A stretch of 64,000 nt of DNA from contig NZ_CP053538.1 of NCBI RefSeq assembly GCF_013137895.1, forward strand, positions 991,501 through 1,055,500, written 5' to 3'. The notes beneath the pieces are model-generated. The model was not told the origin of the DNA and searched no databases. It saw only the letters and a list, made by a program, of their open reading frames with translations. This DNA comes from Hymenobacter taeanensis. Its GTDB lineage: Bacteria > Bacteroidota > Bacteroidia > Cytophagales > Hymenobacteraceae. The translations under genes were made by a program, and so were the position numbers. Below are positions 17,567 through 26,525 of this stretch, piece by piece (position 1 is the stretch's first letter; each line of letters starts with the position of its first letter).

Positions 17567-18469
17567 CTAGGGGCGAGCCGACAACAGAAACTGCAAGGGC
17601 ACTGCCACGCGCCGTTTCCAGGCGGCTTCGTTATGAGCAGCACCCGTGTAGTTGCGCGTCATATACTTATGCGCTGGGTAGCCTGCTGCCATGAGCGCCT
17701 GGTCTATGCGCAGCTGGTGGTTTGCGTACCACGCATCCAGGGTAGCCGTACCATAATCGAAATACAGCAGCGGCCGGGGCTGATGGTGCAGCTTGGCGGG
17801 CAGGTAGGCCACTAGAGCGTCGGTAAAGGCCGCGTTGTTTTTCTGCAAGCTCAGGGGCCAGTGCGTAGACAAGCAGGCCGCACCCCCAAATACCTTTGGG
17901 TACTCCAGCGCTGCATACAGGGAAATCAGGCCTCCCATGCTAGAGCCCGCAATAAAAGTACTGGTACGTCTGGCGGCGGTGCGGTAGTGCCCGTCGATGT
18001 AGGGCTTGAGTTCAGTCACTACAAACTTCAGGTAGTCATCAGACAGCGGCGGGCCACCTTGCTCCTGCTCTACTGCTTGGCGCTGGGTGGCGGTGAGCAA
18101 GCCAACCGGTTTTGCTGGCGTGTACTCTCGCATGCGCAAGCTGGCGTTCCAGATGCCTACTACTATGCACTCACGCACGAGCCCCTGCTGATTGAGGGCT
18201 GTGAGTACACTATCTACCTCCCAGGCTACCCCACCGTAGGCTGTTACGGGTGAAAAAAGATTCTGCCCATCGTGCATGTACAGTACGGGGTACTTCATAC
18301 CAGGCTTGGGGTAGCCAGCTGGCAGCCATACATCTACGCTGCGTGGCTGCACGTACTTAGACTGGAAATCAGCCAAATGCTCTACCCGGCCACCACCCAC
18401 CGGCGCTGTTTGCGCCAGGGTACTGTAGGCCAGTAGTAGTAGCGAGAATAGAGAAATAAGGTAGCGCAT
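17567..18469 (-). CDS. Secreted esterase of the esterase D / enterochelin-esterase fold
   Basis: About 300 residues from the ATG at 18469, which gives a clean signal peptide (MRYLISLFSLLLLAYSTLAQ). The alpha/beta hydrolase domain (putative esterase, PF00756) shows VWLPAGYPKPGMKYPVLYMH with the oxyanion region YMHDGQNLF, and the nucleophile serine in FIAGSSMGGLISLYAALEYP. The C-terminal GAAHNEAAWKRRV supplies the catalytic histidine. Enzymes of this family hydrolyse acyl, feruloyl or catecholate esters. The substrate cannot be read from the sequence. Upstream codons were rejected because they run through the terminator at 18511-18544. Confidence 0.88.
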   Translation of the reverse strand: MRYLISLFSLLLLAYSTLAQTAPVGGGRVEHLADFQSKYVQPRSVDVWLPAGYPKPGMKYPVLYMHDGQNLFSPVTAYGGVAWEVDSVLTALNQQGLVRECIVVGIWNASLRMREYTPAKPVGLLTATQRQAVEQEQGGPPLSDDYLKFVVTELKPYIDGHYRTAARRTSTFIAGSSMGGLISLYAALEYPKVFGGAACLSTHWPLSLQKNNAAFTDALVAYLPAKLHHQPRPLLYFDYGTATLDAWYANHQLRIDQALMAAGYPAHKYMTRNYTGAAHNEAAWKRRVAVPLQFLLSARP

Positions 18470-18510
18470 ACCGGAAAAGTAGGCACTTCTCGGGGGAGTT
18501 AGTATATATA

Positions 18511-18544
18511 AAAAGCCCACTGCGCTGATAGGCAGTGGGCTTTT
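18511..18544. terminator. Terminator downstream of the ComA-like gene
   Basis: AAAAGCCCACTGC (18511-18523) and GCAGTGGGCTTTT (18532-18544) form a perfect 13-bp stem with an 8-base loop and A/T flanks. Confidence 0.9.
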
Positions 18545-18563
18545 CGCTTGATAGGCTTGGCTG

Positions 18564-19394
18564 TTAGCCGCGGGGCATAGAGGTACCCGGCTTGCCAGTG
18601 GGCTTCTCTGGCCGGAAATCTTCGTGCACGGCGTCCATGTCGAGGAAGTGCGTGAACGTGTCGCCGCGCAGGCCCAACCGGATGGTTTCCAGGCTTACAA
18701 TTTCATTGGGCGCAATGTTGCCCAGGTTTACGTTGGCGCCCAGCAGCTTTATAAACCACACTTGCTGCGCTTTTTGTGGGGCCTCCCACAGAATTTTCTC
18801 GAAAGGAATTTGAGTCAGAATTTCTTCCACCAGACCCGAGCGCACTTCGCCCGTGCTGCGGAACAGGCCTACGTTACCAGCTTCGCGGGCTTCGCCAATA
18901 ACTTTAATGGCGCCGGCTTCCAGCTCGGTTTTCATCTGCGAAATCCACTTGTAGGGCGGAATGATCTTCTCCGCGTCCTTTGAGCCTACTTCCGACAGCA
19001 CCTTCACGTCTTTCGACAATTGCTGAATATACTCCAGCTTCCGGTCGTGGTTCAAGTCAATGGAGCCATCCGACACCTCGGCATATTCCATCCCAAACTC
19101 ACTTAGCAGGCGGCGGTAGTCATCGAACTGGTTGCGGATGATGAATGCCTCAAACAGGGTTCCGCCGAAATACACCGGTATGCCCGCCTCCTTGTAAGCG
19201 GCCAGCTTGCGCTTCAGGTTGGGGGTTACAAAAGAAGTAGCCCAACCCAGCTTCACAATATCGGTGTAGGGCGCACCTACCTCCAGGAAATCTTCCACTT
19301 CCCGCACGCTCAGGCCTTTGTCCATTACCATGGTAAAGCCTTGCTCGCGGGGTTTTTCGGTACGCTCAGGGAGTTGATTGAGGGTGTAATTCAT
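18564..19394 (-). CDS. Phosphosulfolactate synthase-like protein (ComA family)
   Basis: 276 residues from the ATG at 19394 (MNYTLNQLPERTEKPREQG). ComA adds sulfite to phosphoenolpyruvate to give phosphosulfolactate, first known from coenzyme M synthesis in methanogens and present in some bacteria. Family segments seen include TMVMDKGLSVREVEDFL, YTDIVKLGWATSFV, GIPVYFGGTLFEAFI, FGMEYAEVSDGSID, LSEVGSKDAEKI and DKILWEAPQK-like FEKILWEAPQKAQQVWFIKLLG, i.e. a TIM barrel with its acidic and lysine active-site residues. No comB, comC or other sulfonate genes are adjacent. A role in sulfonolipid or sulfolactate formation in this group is an inference. Confidence 0.88.
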   Translation of the reverse strand: MNYTLNQLPERTEKPREQGFTMVMDKGLSVREVEDFLEVGAPYTDIVKLGWATSFVTPNLKRKLAAYKEAGIPVYFGGTLFEAFIIRNQFDDYRRLLSEFGMEYAEVSDGSIDLNHDRKLEYIQQLSKDVKVLSEVGSKDAEKIIPPYKWISQMKTELEAGAIKVIGEAREAGNVGLFRSTGEVRSGLVEEILTQIPFEKILWEAPQKAQQVWFIKLLGANVNLGNIAPNEIVSLETIRLGLRGDTFTHFLDMDAVHEDFRPEKPTGKPGTSMPRG

Positions 19395-19514
19395 TCTAAG
19401 TGTTTTTCTGGATACTAAACGAACGTATTGCGCCGGCAGCTGCCTCATGCATTACAGTAGGCACCCGGCGGGCCCAAAAGTACGCCCGAATTCTGTAACA
19501 GCCGGAAACGCCAA

Positions 19515-19556
19515 GCGCCCCGCTGGCTTAGTGGTATCACCACGCCGGCGGGGCGC
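19515..19556. terminator. Hairpin between the TPR and ComA-like genes
   Basis: GCGCCCCGCTGGC (19515-19527) pairs with GCCGGCGGGGCGC (19544-19556) with one mismatch, and an inner GTGGT/ACCAC stem sits in the loop. It has no T tract on either side. It probably marks the end of the TPR gene just upstream or insulates the next gene. Confidence 0.55.
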
Positions 19557-19580
19557 CTGTTACAGCTTGTTGAGCAGCGG

Positions 19581-20984
19581 TTATTTCCGGTACTGATCAA
19601 TCAGCTTAGCCAGCGCTTGTTGCGATTCTAGCTCTGGGAAGTACTCAAACAACAACCGGTGTTTATCAAAGTCAAGTACCAGCGCATTTTCCAGGCACTG
19701 GTAGGCTTCGCGGTAGCGGCCCGCGGCTAGCAAATAAGCACACAACCGGTAGTGCAGCTCTGCTTCAGCCGGCTGAATTTCTACGGCATTGCGCATCAGG
19801 TCAATGGCACCATCAAAATTGCCCTGCTCATAGAGCAAAATGCTCCAGTTCAGCCAAGCATCTTTGTTATCCGGCGCCACTTGCGTCGCGCGCTCGTAGG
19901 CCTCTATCGAGGATACCACATTGCCAATCTGATACTCAGCCGCGGCCAGAGCCAGCCAGTACTCCACACTTTCCTCATACAGGCTCACCGCCTTCCGGAA
20001 GAAGTGAATAGCTTCAAAGTAACGCTCCTGCGCATTCATCACAATACCAATCCCGAACCACGCCTCATCAATAGTGGCATCTTGGTCAATAGCGCGCTGG
20101 TAGAATTTGCGGGCATTATCCCACTCGGCAAGCTTTTCGTAGCACTCGCCAATGTTGCATAAAGCTTCCGGCGTGGGCTGCCCCTCAGGGTAGCTCAGCT
20201 CAAACTCTTCAATGGCTTTGCGGTAGCGCTCCAAGCTAACGTAGGTGCTAGCCAAGAAACCATGCGCCTCATGAAATTTAGCATCAATGAGAATGGCATA
20301 GTCAAAGGCACTGATGGCATCATCGAACTTACCAGCCCGGTAATACGCTTGGCCTAGGTTGTACCAGGCCACCGCTGAATAAGGGTCGTCGTCGGTGAAG
20401 CGCCGGAAGAACTCCAGATTTTTCTCCAGCCGCTCGCTTATTTCCAGACAGTACAGCAGTTCCTGCACCGCCACATCATTATCAGGGTTAAGGCGCAGGC
20501 TCTGCTTGTAGTACTTTGCGGCACTCTTAAACTTCTGCCAGCTTTGATAGGCCAGGCCGAGGTTAAAGAAAATATCGTCGCGGTCCTGGGTGTGCTCTGC
20601 GGCCTGCTGAAAGAAAGCCACAGCCTCGGCAAAGTCGCCCTTTTGGGTGGCAATAATGCCGCGCGTTACAGCCACATCAGGGTTATCGGGGTCGAGTTGA
20701 GCTACGTCCTCAATCTGCTGGGCGGCTGCTCCGTACTCGCCTTTCATGGCAAGCACCTGGGAGCGGTCAATGAGCAGCTCAGTGCTGAAAGGATATTGCG
20801 CAATGGCCGCTTCACAGGCCTGCAAGGCTTTGTCGTACTGAGTGTTGGTGGTATAGTGGTCGATGATGTTCTCAAAATCGGCCAGGTCAAAAAACACGGG
20901 TTCGTTCTGAGCTACCATCCGCTCAAAACGGCGCACGGTATCCAGTACTTCATCCCGGTCCTCAAAATTCTCATTCATTCTCAT
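19581..20984 (-). CDS. Tetratricopeptide-repeat protein
   Basis: About 467 residues from the Met codon at 20984 (an alternative at 20978 gives MNENFEDRDEV). Nearly the whole length is TPR helices in about a dozen repeats, with recognisable A-helix/B-helix pairs such as IFFNLGLAYQSWQKFKSAAKYY, AWYNLGQAYYRAGKFDDAISAF and ALCNIGECYEKLAEWDNARKFY. There is no signal peptide or membrane segment, so it is a cytosolic scaffold. Homologues of this size are common in Bacteroidota without an assigned role. The frame is open upstream to 21053, but those residues (basic, low-complexity) do not look coding. Confidence 0.88.
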   Translation of the reverse strand: MRMNENFEDRDEVLDTVRRFERMVAQNEPVFFDLADFENIIDHYTTNTQYDKALQACEAAIAQYPFSTELLIDRSQVLAMKGEYGAAAQQIEDVAQLDPDNPDVAVTRGIIATQKGDFAEAVAFFQQAAEHTQDRDDIFFNLGLAYQSWQKFKSAAKYYKQSLRLNPDNDVAVQELLYCLEISERLEKNLEFFRRFTDDDPYSAVAWYNLGQAYYRAGKFDDAISAFDYAILIDAKFHEAHGFLASTYVSLERYRKAIEEFELSYPEGQPTPEALCNIGECYEKLAEWDNARKFYQRAIDQDATIDEAWFGIGIVMNAQERYFEAIHFFRKAVSLYEESVEYWLALAAAEYQIGNVVSSIEAYERATQVAPDNKDAWLNWSILLYEQGNFDGAIDLMRNAVEIQPAEAELHYRLCAYLLAAGRYREAYQCLENALVLDFDKHRLLFEYFPELESQQALAKLIDQYRK

Positions 20985-21155
20985 GCTGCTACAATCGGCA
21001 CGTAGCCGCCATTCTGGCAGGCTACGCAAAGGTGAGCGACGTATCTCACCCAAATAAGGTGTCGGTCCTGAATATACAACAACCGCACCGGAGGCACGCT
21101 GGTTCAGGCCATAATTCGCTTCGTAAAAGTTCTTTGGCAGGCGTAGCCAGTTGGG

Positions 21156-22163
21156 TCAGGCCACCTGCTTAGTTGGTTGCTTCTTGGCCATCAGTTCTTC
21201 GCAGCACCACGCAATGGTATTCGCCACAGGCCGGAACGACTGGCCCAGTACGCGCTGCACTTTAAGGGCGCTGTACTCAACTGGGTGCCGGCCAGCTCGG
21301 GCGGTGTCTTTCGTGATTAGTGGCCTAGCCCCCGTTAATACCGAACGCACGTGCTCAAAACGCCAAATGGTTTCAGCGGCCCACTCCGGCACCGCTACGG
21401 TTGGGGCTTTGCGGCGGAAGCAAGCAGCCGCCTGCCCCAGAAACTCGTGCAAAGGTATAGCCTGAGCACTCAACACATACCGCTCCCCACTGATAGTCGT
21501 ATCCAGAGTCAGCCGCACTAGCATGTCCACTACATCACGCACGTCAACCACATTAATATTGCCAGGAGTGTAAAAGGCGTGCTGGTTGTAGACGTATCGG
21601 AAGAGCCGGGTGCTGCTACGGTTCCAGTCGGCGGGTCCCAAAATTACGGATGGGTTAACCGCCACAGCCTGCAGCCCCTCCGCAATACCCCGCCATACCT
21701 CCAGCTCTGCCAAGTATTTAGAGGTAGCATACGCGTTATGCTCCGCTCCTAGGTCCCACTTAGCACTTTCGTCTAGCTGCACCGTACCGGTTGGCTGCTC
21801 CCCAGGCTTGCTGCCCAGGGCTGCCACCGATGACACGTACCCTAACCGAATGCCGGGCCGCTCCAAACAGGCATCTACTACATTAGCGGTGCCTTCCACA
21901 TTAATTTGCTGCAAGGCTGTTTCATCCTGCGGGGCATAGGAGACCAAGCCGGCGCAATGGAACACATGGGTTACACCTGCTAAGGCTACCCGCAGGCCCA
22001 GGGCATCGCGCAGGTCGCCAGATACCCACTCTACCTGATCGGCGCCGGGTATTTGCGGAGTATTCTCGCCTCGGTACAGCGCCCTAACGCTCTCGCCCCG
22101 CGCAATCAGTTCGGCAATCAAAAAGCTGCCTACTAGGCCACTACCTCCGGTAACGAATATCAT
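21156..22163 (-). CDS. NAD-dependent epimerase/dehydratase (SDR)
   Basis: 335 residues from the ATG at 22163, which places the nucleotide loop FVTGGSGLVGSF at the very N-terminus as usual for extended SDRs. Other features are the acidic SGDLRD, FHCAGLVSY, the active-site YATSKYLAE (YxxxK) and an N-terminal-half serine in GYVSSVAALG. The substrate-binding half resembles dihydroflavonol-reductase or HpnA-like members rather than a specific sugar epimerase. It is the last gene of the minus-strand run behind Wza-Wzc-CpsB (gap 53 bases), so a role in nucleotide-sugar or polysaccharide metabolism is plausible but not shown. Confidence 0.85.
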   Translation of the reverse strand: MIFVTGGSGLVGSFLIAELIARGESVRALYRGENTPQIPGADQVEWVSGDLRDALGLRVALAGVTHVFHCAGLVSYAPQDETALQQINVEGTANVVDACLERPGIRLGYVSSVAALGSKPGEQPTGTVQLDESAKWDLGAEHNAYATSKYLAELEVWRGIAEGLQAVAVNPSVILGPADWNRSSTRLFRYVYNQHAFYTPGNINVVDVRDVVDMLVRLTLDTTISGERYVLSAQAIPLHEFLGQAAACFRRKAPTVAVPEWAAETIWRFEHVRSVLTGARPLITKDTARAGRHPVEYSALKVQRVLGQSFRPVANTIAWCCEELMAKKQPTKQVA

Positions 22164-22216
22164 GCAAGCAAATTGAGGCTGTAAACTCAAACAAGCTATC
22201 AGCTATACAAGCGAGC

Positions 22217-22993
22217 CTACAACGTATTGTTGAGCAGAGGCAAGGATAGAGCTTTTTGTAGATAACTGCTAGATAATACCTTGGCACGTAAGAATTCGGT
22301 GTGCTTGCTATGGTGAGCATCCGTACCCAGCATGTCTACTATCCCGGCGTCAATCATCTTCTCTGCCACTCGCTTGGCCCCAGCTGAATAATAGCCAGCG
22401 AGAGAGTTCAGATTCACCTGCAGTAGCACTCCACTCTCCCGAATGCTTTCTAGTTGCTCAAACCGCCCATATAAGTAAGTATATCGTTCTGGGTGAGCCA
22501 ATACGGGCTGGTACCCATAGGCTTTGAGCTGAAACATAGTATCAGCGAAGTTGAAGGGCTCGTTGATGTAAGAAGTTTCTACCAACACGTAGTTCTTATC
22601 TCCTCCAAAGCTCAATAAAGGCTCCTTGGCCTCCATCTTTTGCCCAAACCACTCATCCAGGTAATACTCAGCTGCACAGTCAAGCTCAACACCGGTAACA
22701 CCGGCTGCTGCCACCGCCTTCCGCAATGCGGATAGGGCTCCTCTCACACCCTCAGGGGTATTGCGGTAAAAATCGCCCATTATGTGTGGGGTCATTACTA
22801 GCTTGCGGTATCCCAGTTGCTGCATGGCTTTCACCAACTCTACCGCCTGCTCCAGGGTTTCAGTTCCGTCATCGAGGCCTGGTAGCAGGTGGGAGTGCAT
22901 ATCGGTTCCCAATACGGCCAAGCCCACCATTGCCTCCTGAGAGGAGGCAATGGTGGGCTTGGTGCCAAATAGTTTCTCGAAGAAAGAAGCCAT
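22217..22993 (-). CDS. CpsB/YwqE-type tyrosine-protein phosphatase (PHP fold)
   Basis: A 258-residue metal-dependent phosphatase that reverses autophosphorylation of the Wzc kinase and so tunes polysaccharide chain export. PHP metal ligands are seen in GTDMHSHLLPGLDDGTE (about 28-44), LVMTPHIMGDFY, LDCAAEYYLDEW, PVLAHPERYTYLYG and DMLGTDAHHSKH. It begins 18 bases after the kinase stop on the same strand. Codons 11-25 (22920-22960) form a perfect 19-bp inverted repeat described separately. That N-terminal stretch precedes the enzyme domain, so its amino-acid sequence may be less constrained than its RNA structure. Confidence 0.92.
   Translation of the reverse strand: MASFFEKLFGTKPTIASSQEAMVGLAVLGTDMHSHLLPGLDDGTETLEQAVELVKAMQQLGYRKLVMTPHIMGDFYRNTPEGVRGALSALRKAVAAAGVTGVELDCAAEYYLDEWFGQKMEAKEPLLSFGGDKNYVLVETSYINEPFNFADTMFQLKAYGYQPVLAHPERYTYLYGRFEQLESIRESGVLLQVNLNSLAGYYSAGAKRVAEKMIDAGIVDMLGTDAHHSKHTEFLRAKVLSSSYLQKALSLPLLNNTL
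22920..22960. repeat. Perfect 19-bp inverted repeat inside the phosphatase coding region
   Basis: AAGCCCACCATTGCCTCCT (22920-22938) and AGGAGGCAATGGTGGGCTT (22942-22960) are exact complements around GAG. In the mRNA this makes a very stable hairpin starting 33 bases after the AUG. Its 3' arm contains AGGAGG two bases before an in-frame AUG (codon 22). No U tract follows, so a classical terminator is unlikely. Confidence 0.85.
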
Positions 22994-23011
22994 ACTACCG
23001 AAAGAGCAATG

Positions 23012-25468
23012 TTAAGAGAACCGCTTGCGGATTTTTTCTACTACCCCTGCTTGGGGCGCTGTCTCTTCGTAGTACCCCTGCCCGTAGCCTTGCCCATAGC
23101 CATAACCGTAGCCATAGCCATACATTCCACTGGCTTTGGCATCGTTGAGAATGGTAGTGATTTTGGTAAAGCCATTCACCCGAACCAGTTTATTGATGTT
23201 TTTCAGGAAGGCCTTTTTAGAGTAGTTAGCCCGAACAATATAAATCGGCACATCGGCCTTCCGCATAATCAGGATGCCATCCGTCACCAATCCTACCGGC
23301 GGGGTGTCAATGATTATTACATCATAAAACTGATACAGGTGCTCAATCAGATCATCAAATCGAGAGCTCAAAATCAGCTCTGATGGATTGGGTGGTGTTG
23401 GGCCCGCAGAGATAAAGTCCAGCGTAGGAATACTAGTGTGCTGCACACATTCCTGCCAGGAGTGCTTGTCGATCAGGATAGTGCTTACGCCTTTAGTGTT
23501 TTCAGCCTCAAAGGCCAGATTCACTTTTGGTTTGCGCATGTCCAGGTCCAGTACTATTACCCGCTGATCTGAAGCAGCAATAATACCAGCCAGGTTTACC
23601 GTTACAAAGGTTTTCCCTTCTCCACTAATAGTGGACGTTACAGAAATTAAACGCTTCTTTTTAGACGAAGCCATGAACTCCAGGTTTGTCCTGATAGAGC
23701 GGATAGCCTCTGAAATTGCCGATTTAGGATTTTTATCCACTATCAGCTTGGACACTGACATTTTCTCCTTGTCGTAGGTAGGAATGACTCCTAGCACCGG
23801 GGAAGAAGTATTACGCTCCAGTTCCGCTACGCTTGTTACCGTATTATGCAGCAGGTACCGCACGGCAATCAAGCCCAGTCCTAGTATCAACCCAGCTGCC
23901 AGCCCAATAGCATAAGCCATCGTACGTACTGGAGCAATAGGTGCGCTAGGCAAATTCGCTGGTGACAGCACCTGGAAATCAGCAGTAATACCAGCCCTAG
24001 CAATATTATATTCCAGCGTTTTGTCCATCATCAGCAAGCTATACTTCTCATATAGCTCGCGCGGACGGCGCAAACGCTCAATCTGCGTTTTAATCTCTGG
24101 CAATTCAGCTAAGCGCCCTTGTAACTCGTTGGCTTTGCCATTCATCTGATCCAGCTGGCGTTGTAATAACTGCTGATTCTGGCGGAGCAACTGTATGATG
24201 TTGCGCTTGACAAAGGCAATCTGCTGTTGCAGATTCTTAATTGTCTGCGTTTCAGGTGTGTAGGAGTTGGAAATCCGATTGATCTGTAACTGTAGGTCGT
24301 ACAGTTCAGATACTCGCTCAGAAAGCTCGGGAGCCTTAATTTCTGCTAGGGCCGGAATACTTTGCTCAGCAGATACCCCTTCTACAGCGACAAACCGGTT
24401 CTGCTCTATTTGTCCGTTTAGGTTACGCAGAAGCGACAATTGCTCCTGGAGCTTTTGCCGCTCCTCCTCCTGAGTACTCAGCAGTGTGGTGAGGCTTCCC
24501 AGTTCACTTTCAGCATCAAACAGCTTGTTCTGCTTCATGTAGTCCTGCAACTGCTCTTCTGCCTGGCGCAAAAGCCGGCGATTCTCCTCCGACTGTTCAG
24601 CCAAATACCGGAGTGTTTTGGCCGACTGCTCCTGCTTGCGCTGGATCTTTTCAACCAGATAAGCCGTATCCACTTTGTTCACAATATCATGTGCTTTAAG
24701 TGGATTGTGGTCAGTAAACGAGATGCTGATGGTGTTGGCATCTGGGTTCACTACCTGAACCTGTAGGTTAGAGCTAAGGTAACCGTTAATGAAACCATCA
24801 TCTCTAATTATGAAATAGAAGCTCCGATCCACGTCTGTTGGACGGAACAGAGGCGTTTGCTCAATCTTGAGGCGCAACCCAGCGGTTTCTACTATTTCTC
24901 CAATAGCAGCTTTCTCAGTGCGCTCTTGCCCTGCCTCTTGGTAGGTCAGCTCTACTTGCTGAGGCGACAGAAACCGGAGCCCAAACTTTGTATTAAGCTG
25001 GCCGGCACCACCAGCTTTCGTTTCATAAACTACTTTAAAAGGAGAAGCTCGATAAAGCTCCGTTTCCAGCACGGTACCCTCCGCGAAGTAGTTTACCTCT
25101 AGGTCAAGCGAGTCGCGTAGCCGACGATAAATCAGATCAGACTTAATCAGCTCTATTTCTCCGGAGAGCTGCGCAATAGTTTGCTTTTGCTCTACCATCT
25201 TGCCAAGCCCTTCAAGGCCCAGTACGCCAGCCTCAGTTTTTTCGTCGATTTTAAGGGTAGATGACGACTGGTAAACGGGGCTGGTGTAGCGTAAAAACAA
25301 CCAAGAACACAGCAAGCCCAGCGCTACTAAAAGTAATACCCAGGGCAAACTCTTACGAGCCACCATTGCCAGGGTAGTCAGATCTAATCCGCCGCCTTCG
25401 TCTTCATCCGCCTCACCCCCGGCATTACGGACTAACTCTTCCAGTTCAGCTTCTTCGTTCAGAGCCAT
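23012..25468 (-). CDS. Wzc-type polysaccharide co-polymerase / tyrosine autokinase
   Basis: An 818-residue inner-membrane BY-kinase controlling polymerisation and export of capsule or exopolysaccharide. Transmembrane segments lie at about 41-59 and 517-537. Between them is a Wzz domain and a long periplasmic coiled coil (about 270-480, heptad-rich in L, E and Q). The cytosolic kinase has Walker A TISGEGKT (613-620), Walker A' VIVLDLDMRKP (637-647) and Walker B VIIIDTPP (717-724). The C-terminal tyrosine cluster is an alternating YG repeat with eight tyrosines between 783 and 800, the autophosphorylation site dephosphorylated by the next gene's product. It follows the Wza gene by 32 bases. Confidence 0.95.
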   Translation of the reverse strand: MALNEEAELEELVRNAGGEADEDEGGGLDLTTLAMVARKSLPWVLLLVALGLLCSWLFLRYTSPVYQSSSTLKIDEKTEAGVLGLEGLGKMVEQKQTIAQLSGEIELIKSDLIYRRLRDSLDLEVNYFAEGTVLETELYRASPFKVVYETKAGGAGQLNTKFGLRFLSPQQVELTYQEAGQERTEKAAIGEIVETAGLRLKIEQTPLFRPTDVDRSFYFIIRDDGFINGYLSSNLQVQVVNPDANTISISFTDHNPLKAHDIVNKVDTAYLVEKIQRKQEQSAKTLRYLAEQSEENRRLLRQAEEQLQDYMKQNKLFDAESELGSLTTLLSTQEEERQKLQEQLSLLRNLNGQIEQNRFVAVEGVSAEQSIPALAEIKAPELSERVSELYDLQLQINRISNSYTPETQTIKNLQQQIAFVKRNIIQLLRQNQQLLQRQLDQMNGKANELQGRLAELPEIKTQIERLRRPRELYEKYSLLMMDKTLEYNIARAGITADFQVLSPANLPSAPIAPVRTMAYAIGLAAGLILGLGLIAVRYLLHNTVTSVAELERNTSSPVLGVIPTYDKEKMSVSKLIVDKNPKSAISEAIRSIRTNLEFMASSKKKRLISVTSTISGEGKTFVTVNLAGIIAASDQRVIVLDLDMRKPKVNLAFEAENTKGVSTILIDKHSWQECVQHTSIPTLDFISAGPTPPNPSELILSSRFDDLIEHLYQFYDVIIIDTPPVGLVTDGILIMRKADVPIYIVRANYSKKAFLKNINKLVRVNGFTKITTILNDAKASGMYGYGYGYGYGQGYGQGYYEETAPQAGVVEKIRKRFS

Positions 25469-25500
25469 ATAGGCAGGTGCTCAGTAAATAAAAGGAAAGC

Positions 25501-26445
25501 CTACTTCGAAATGATGGCATTACGGACAAGGAGAAATGTCGTGAAGACACCTACTAGTGTTCCCAATAAACCAAAGTAAGGCTGTGCATCACTCAACGTT
25601 TCATACACTGGTCGGCGTATGGGCTCCACATAGATAATATCGTTAGGCTCAACCTGTAAGCTTGCCCGCCGCATACCATCAATGGTGGTTAGATTGATAA
25701 TCTGCACCTGTGGATTTTTCAGGTTGCCTCTAATTAGACGGATATTATCCGCGCGCCCTGACTGGCCACTAGCAGACGTTGTTCCGACGTAGCCACCTGA
25801 TATACCACCTGCCGAAGCCAACACTTCAAGTAGGTTCATATTGTCGTTATACAGCGGGATAACCTGCCCTGGTCCACCAGCAACAGCACCCATTACTACC
25901 ACCCGATTATTATTGACCCGCGTTTGGACAAATACGTCCTTGTAGTAAACACTGTACCGCAGTTGCAATACACTATCTGCTTCCAGCAACGTGTACCCCG
26001 CTATACGCAGAGGTTCAATCATTGGCAGCCTGATCATGCCATCATGCTGCACTAAAAACTCACTTTGACCAGAACCCTGCTGTTGCTGTTGGTTGTTGCG
26101 CCCGCCCGCTGATCCGGAACGACCAAGTGGCTGTCTGTTAGCACCGCCGCCATTAATCCCTCCCGGAGACCCAAAGCCCAGTTCTCCATTAGGATCAATA
26201 ATTCGCTCGCCCTTGTTGGTTGCAACCTGAACATATAGGTAGTCGTTGGGCTGGATGATGTAATTCCGCTCAGCCCGGTTAACTACGTCCCGTAAACGGG
26301 CCGTATCCAAAGCGCCGGCGCCAGTAGTGCGAAACAATATGTTTTGCTGGCGCAGCTTAGAAGTTGTACAGGAGAAGGAGAGCAGCGCGGCGCAAACGCA
26401 TAACACACAGAGGCGCAGCAGGCGGGAAAACGTGTCTTTTTGCAT
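25501..26445 (-). CDS. Polysaccharide export outer-membrane protein (Wza family)
   Basis: About 314 residues from the ATG at 26445, which gives a lipoprotein-like signal ending LLSFSC. The poly-export domain (YIIQPNDYLYVQVATNKGERI, then LVQHDGMIRLPMIEPLRIAGYTLLEAD) is interrupted by a low-complexity stretch of G, N and Q (about residues 70-100). SLBB repeats follow (VVVMGAVAGGPGQVIPLYNDNMNLLEVLASAGG, split here by a serine-glycine insert, then VEPNDIIYVEP). A hydrophobic C-terminal segment ends NAIISK. It forms the outer-membrane channel paired with Wzc. No glycosyltransferase or polymerase genes lie beside it in this window. Confidence 0.92.
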   Translation of the reverse strand: MQKDTFSRLLRLCVLCVCAALLSFSCTTSKLRQQNILFRTTGAGALDTARLRDVVNRAERNYIIQPNDYLYVQVATNKGERIIDPNGELGFGSPGGINGGGANRQPLGRSGSAGGRNNQQQQQGSGQSEFLVQHDGMIRLPMIEPLRIAGYTLLEADSVLQLRYSVYYKDVFVQTRVNNNRVVVMGAVAGGPGQVIPLYNDNMNLLEVLASAGGISGGYVGTTSASGQSGRADNIRLIRGNLKNPQVQIINLTTIDGMRRASLQVEPNDIIYVEPIRRPVYETLSDAQPYFGLLGTLVGVFTTFLLVRNAIISK

Positions 26446-26525
26446 GCAAACCGGAGGACCGGGTTCAAGGTCAGGACTTGATGTGAAACCCAAAATCACC
26501 AAGAGGAATTCCGGGAAAGAACTAT

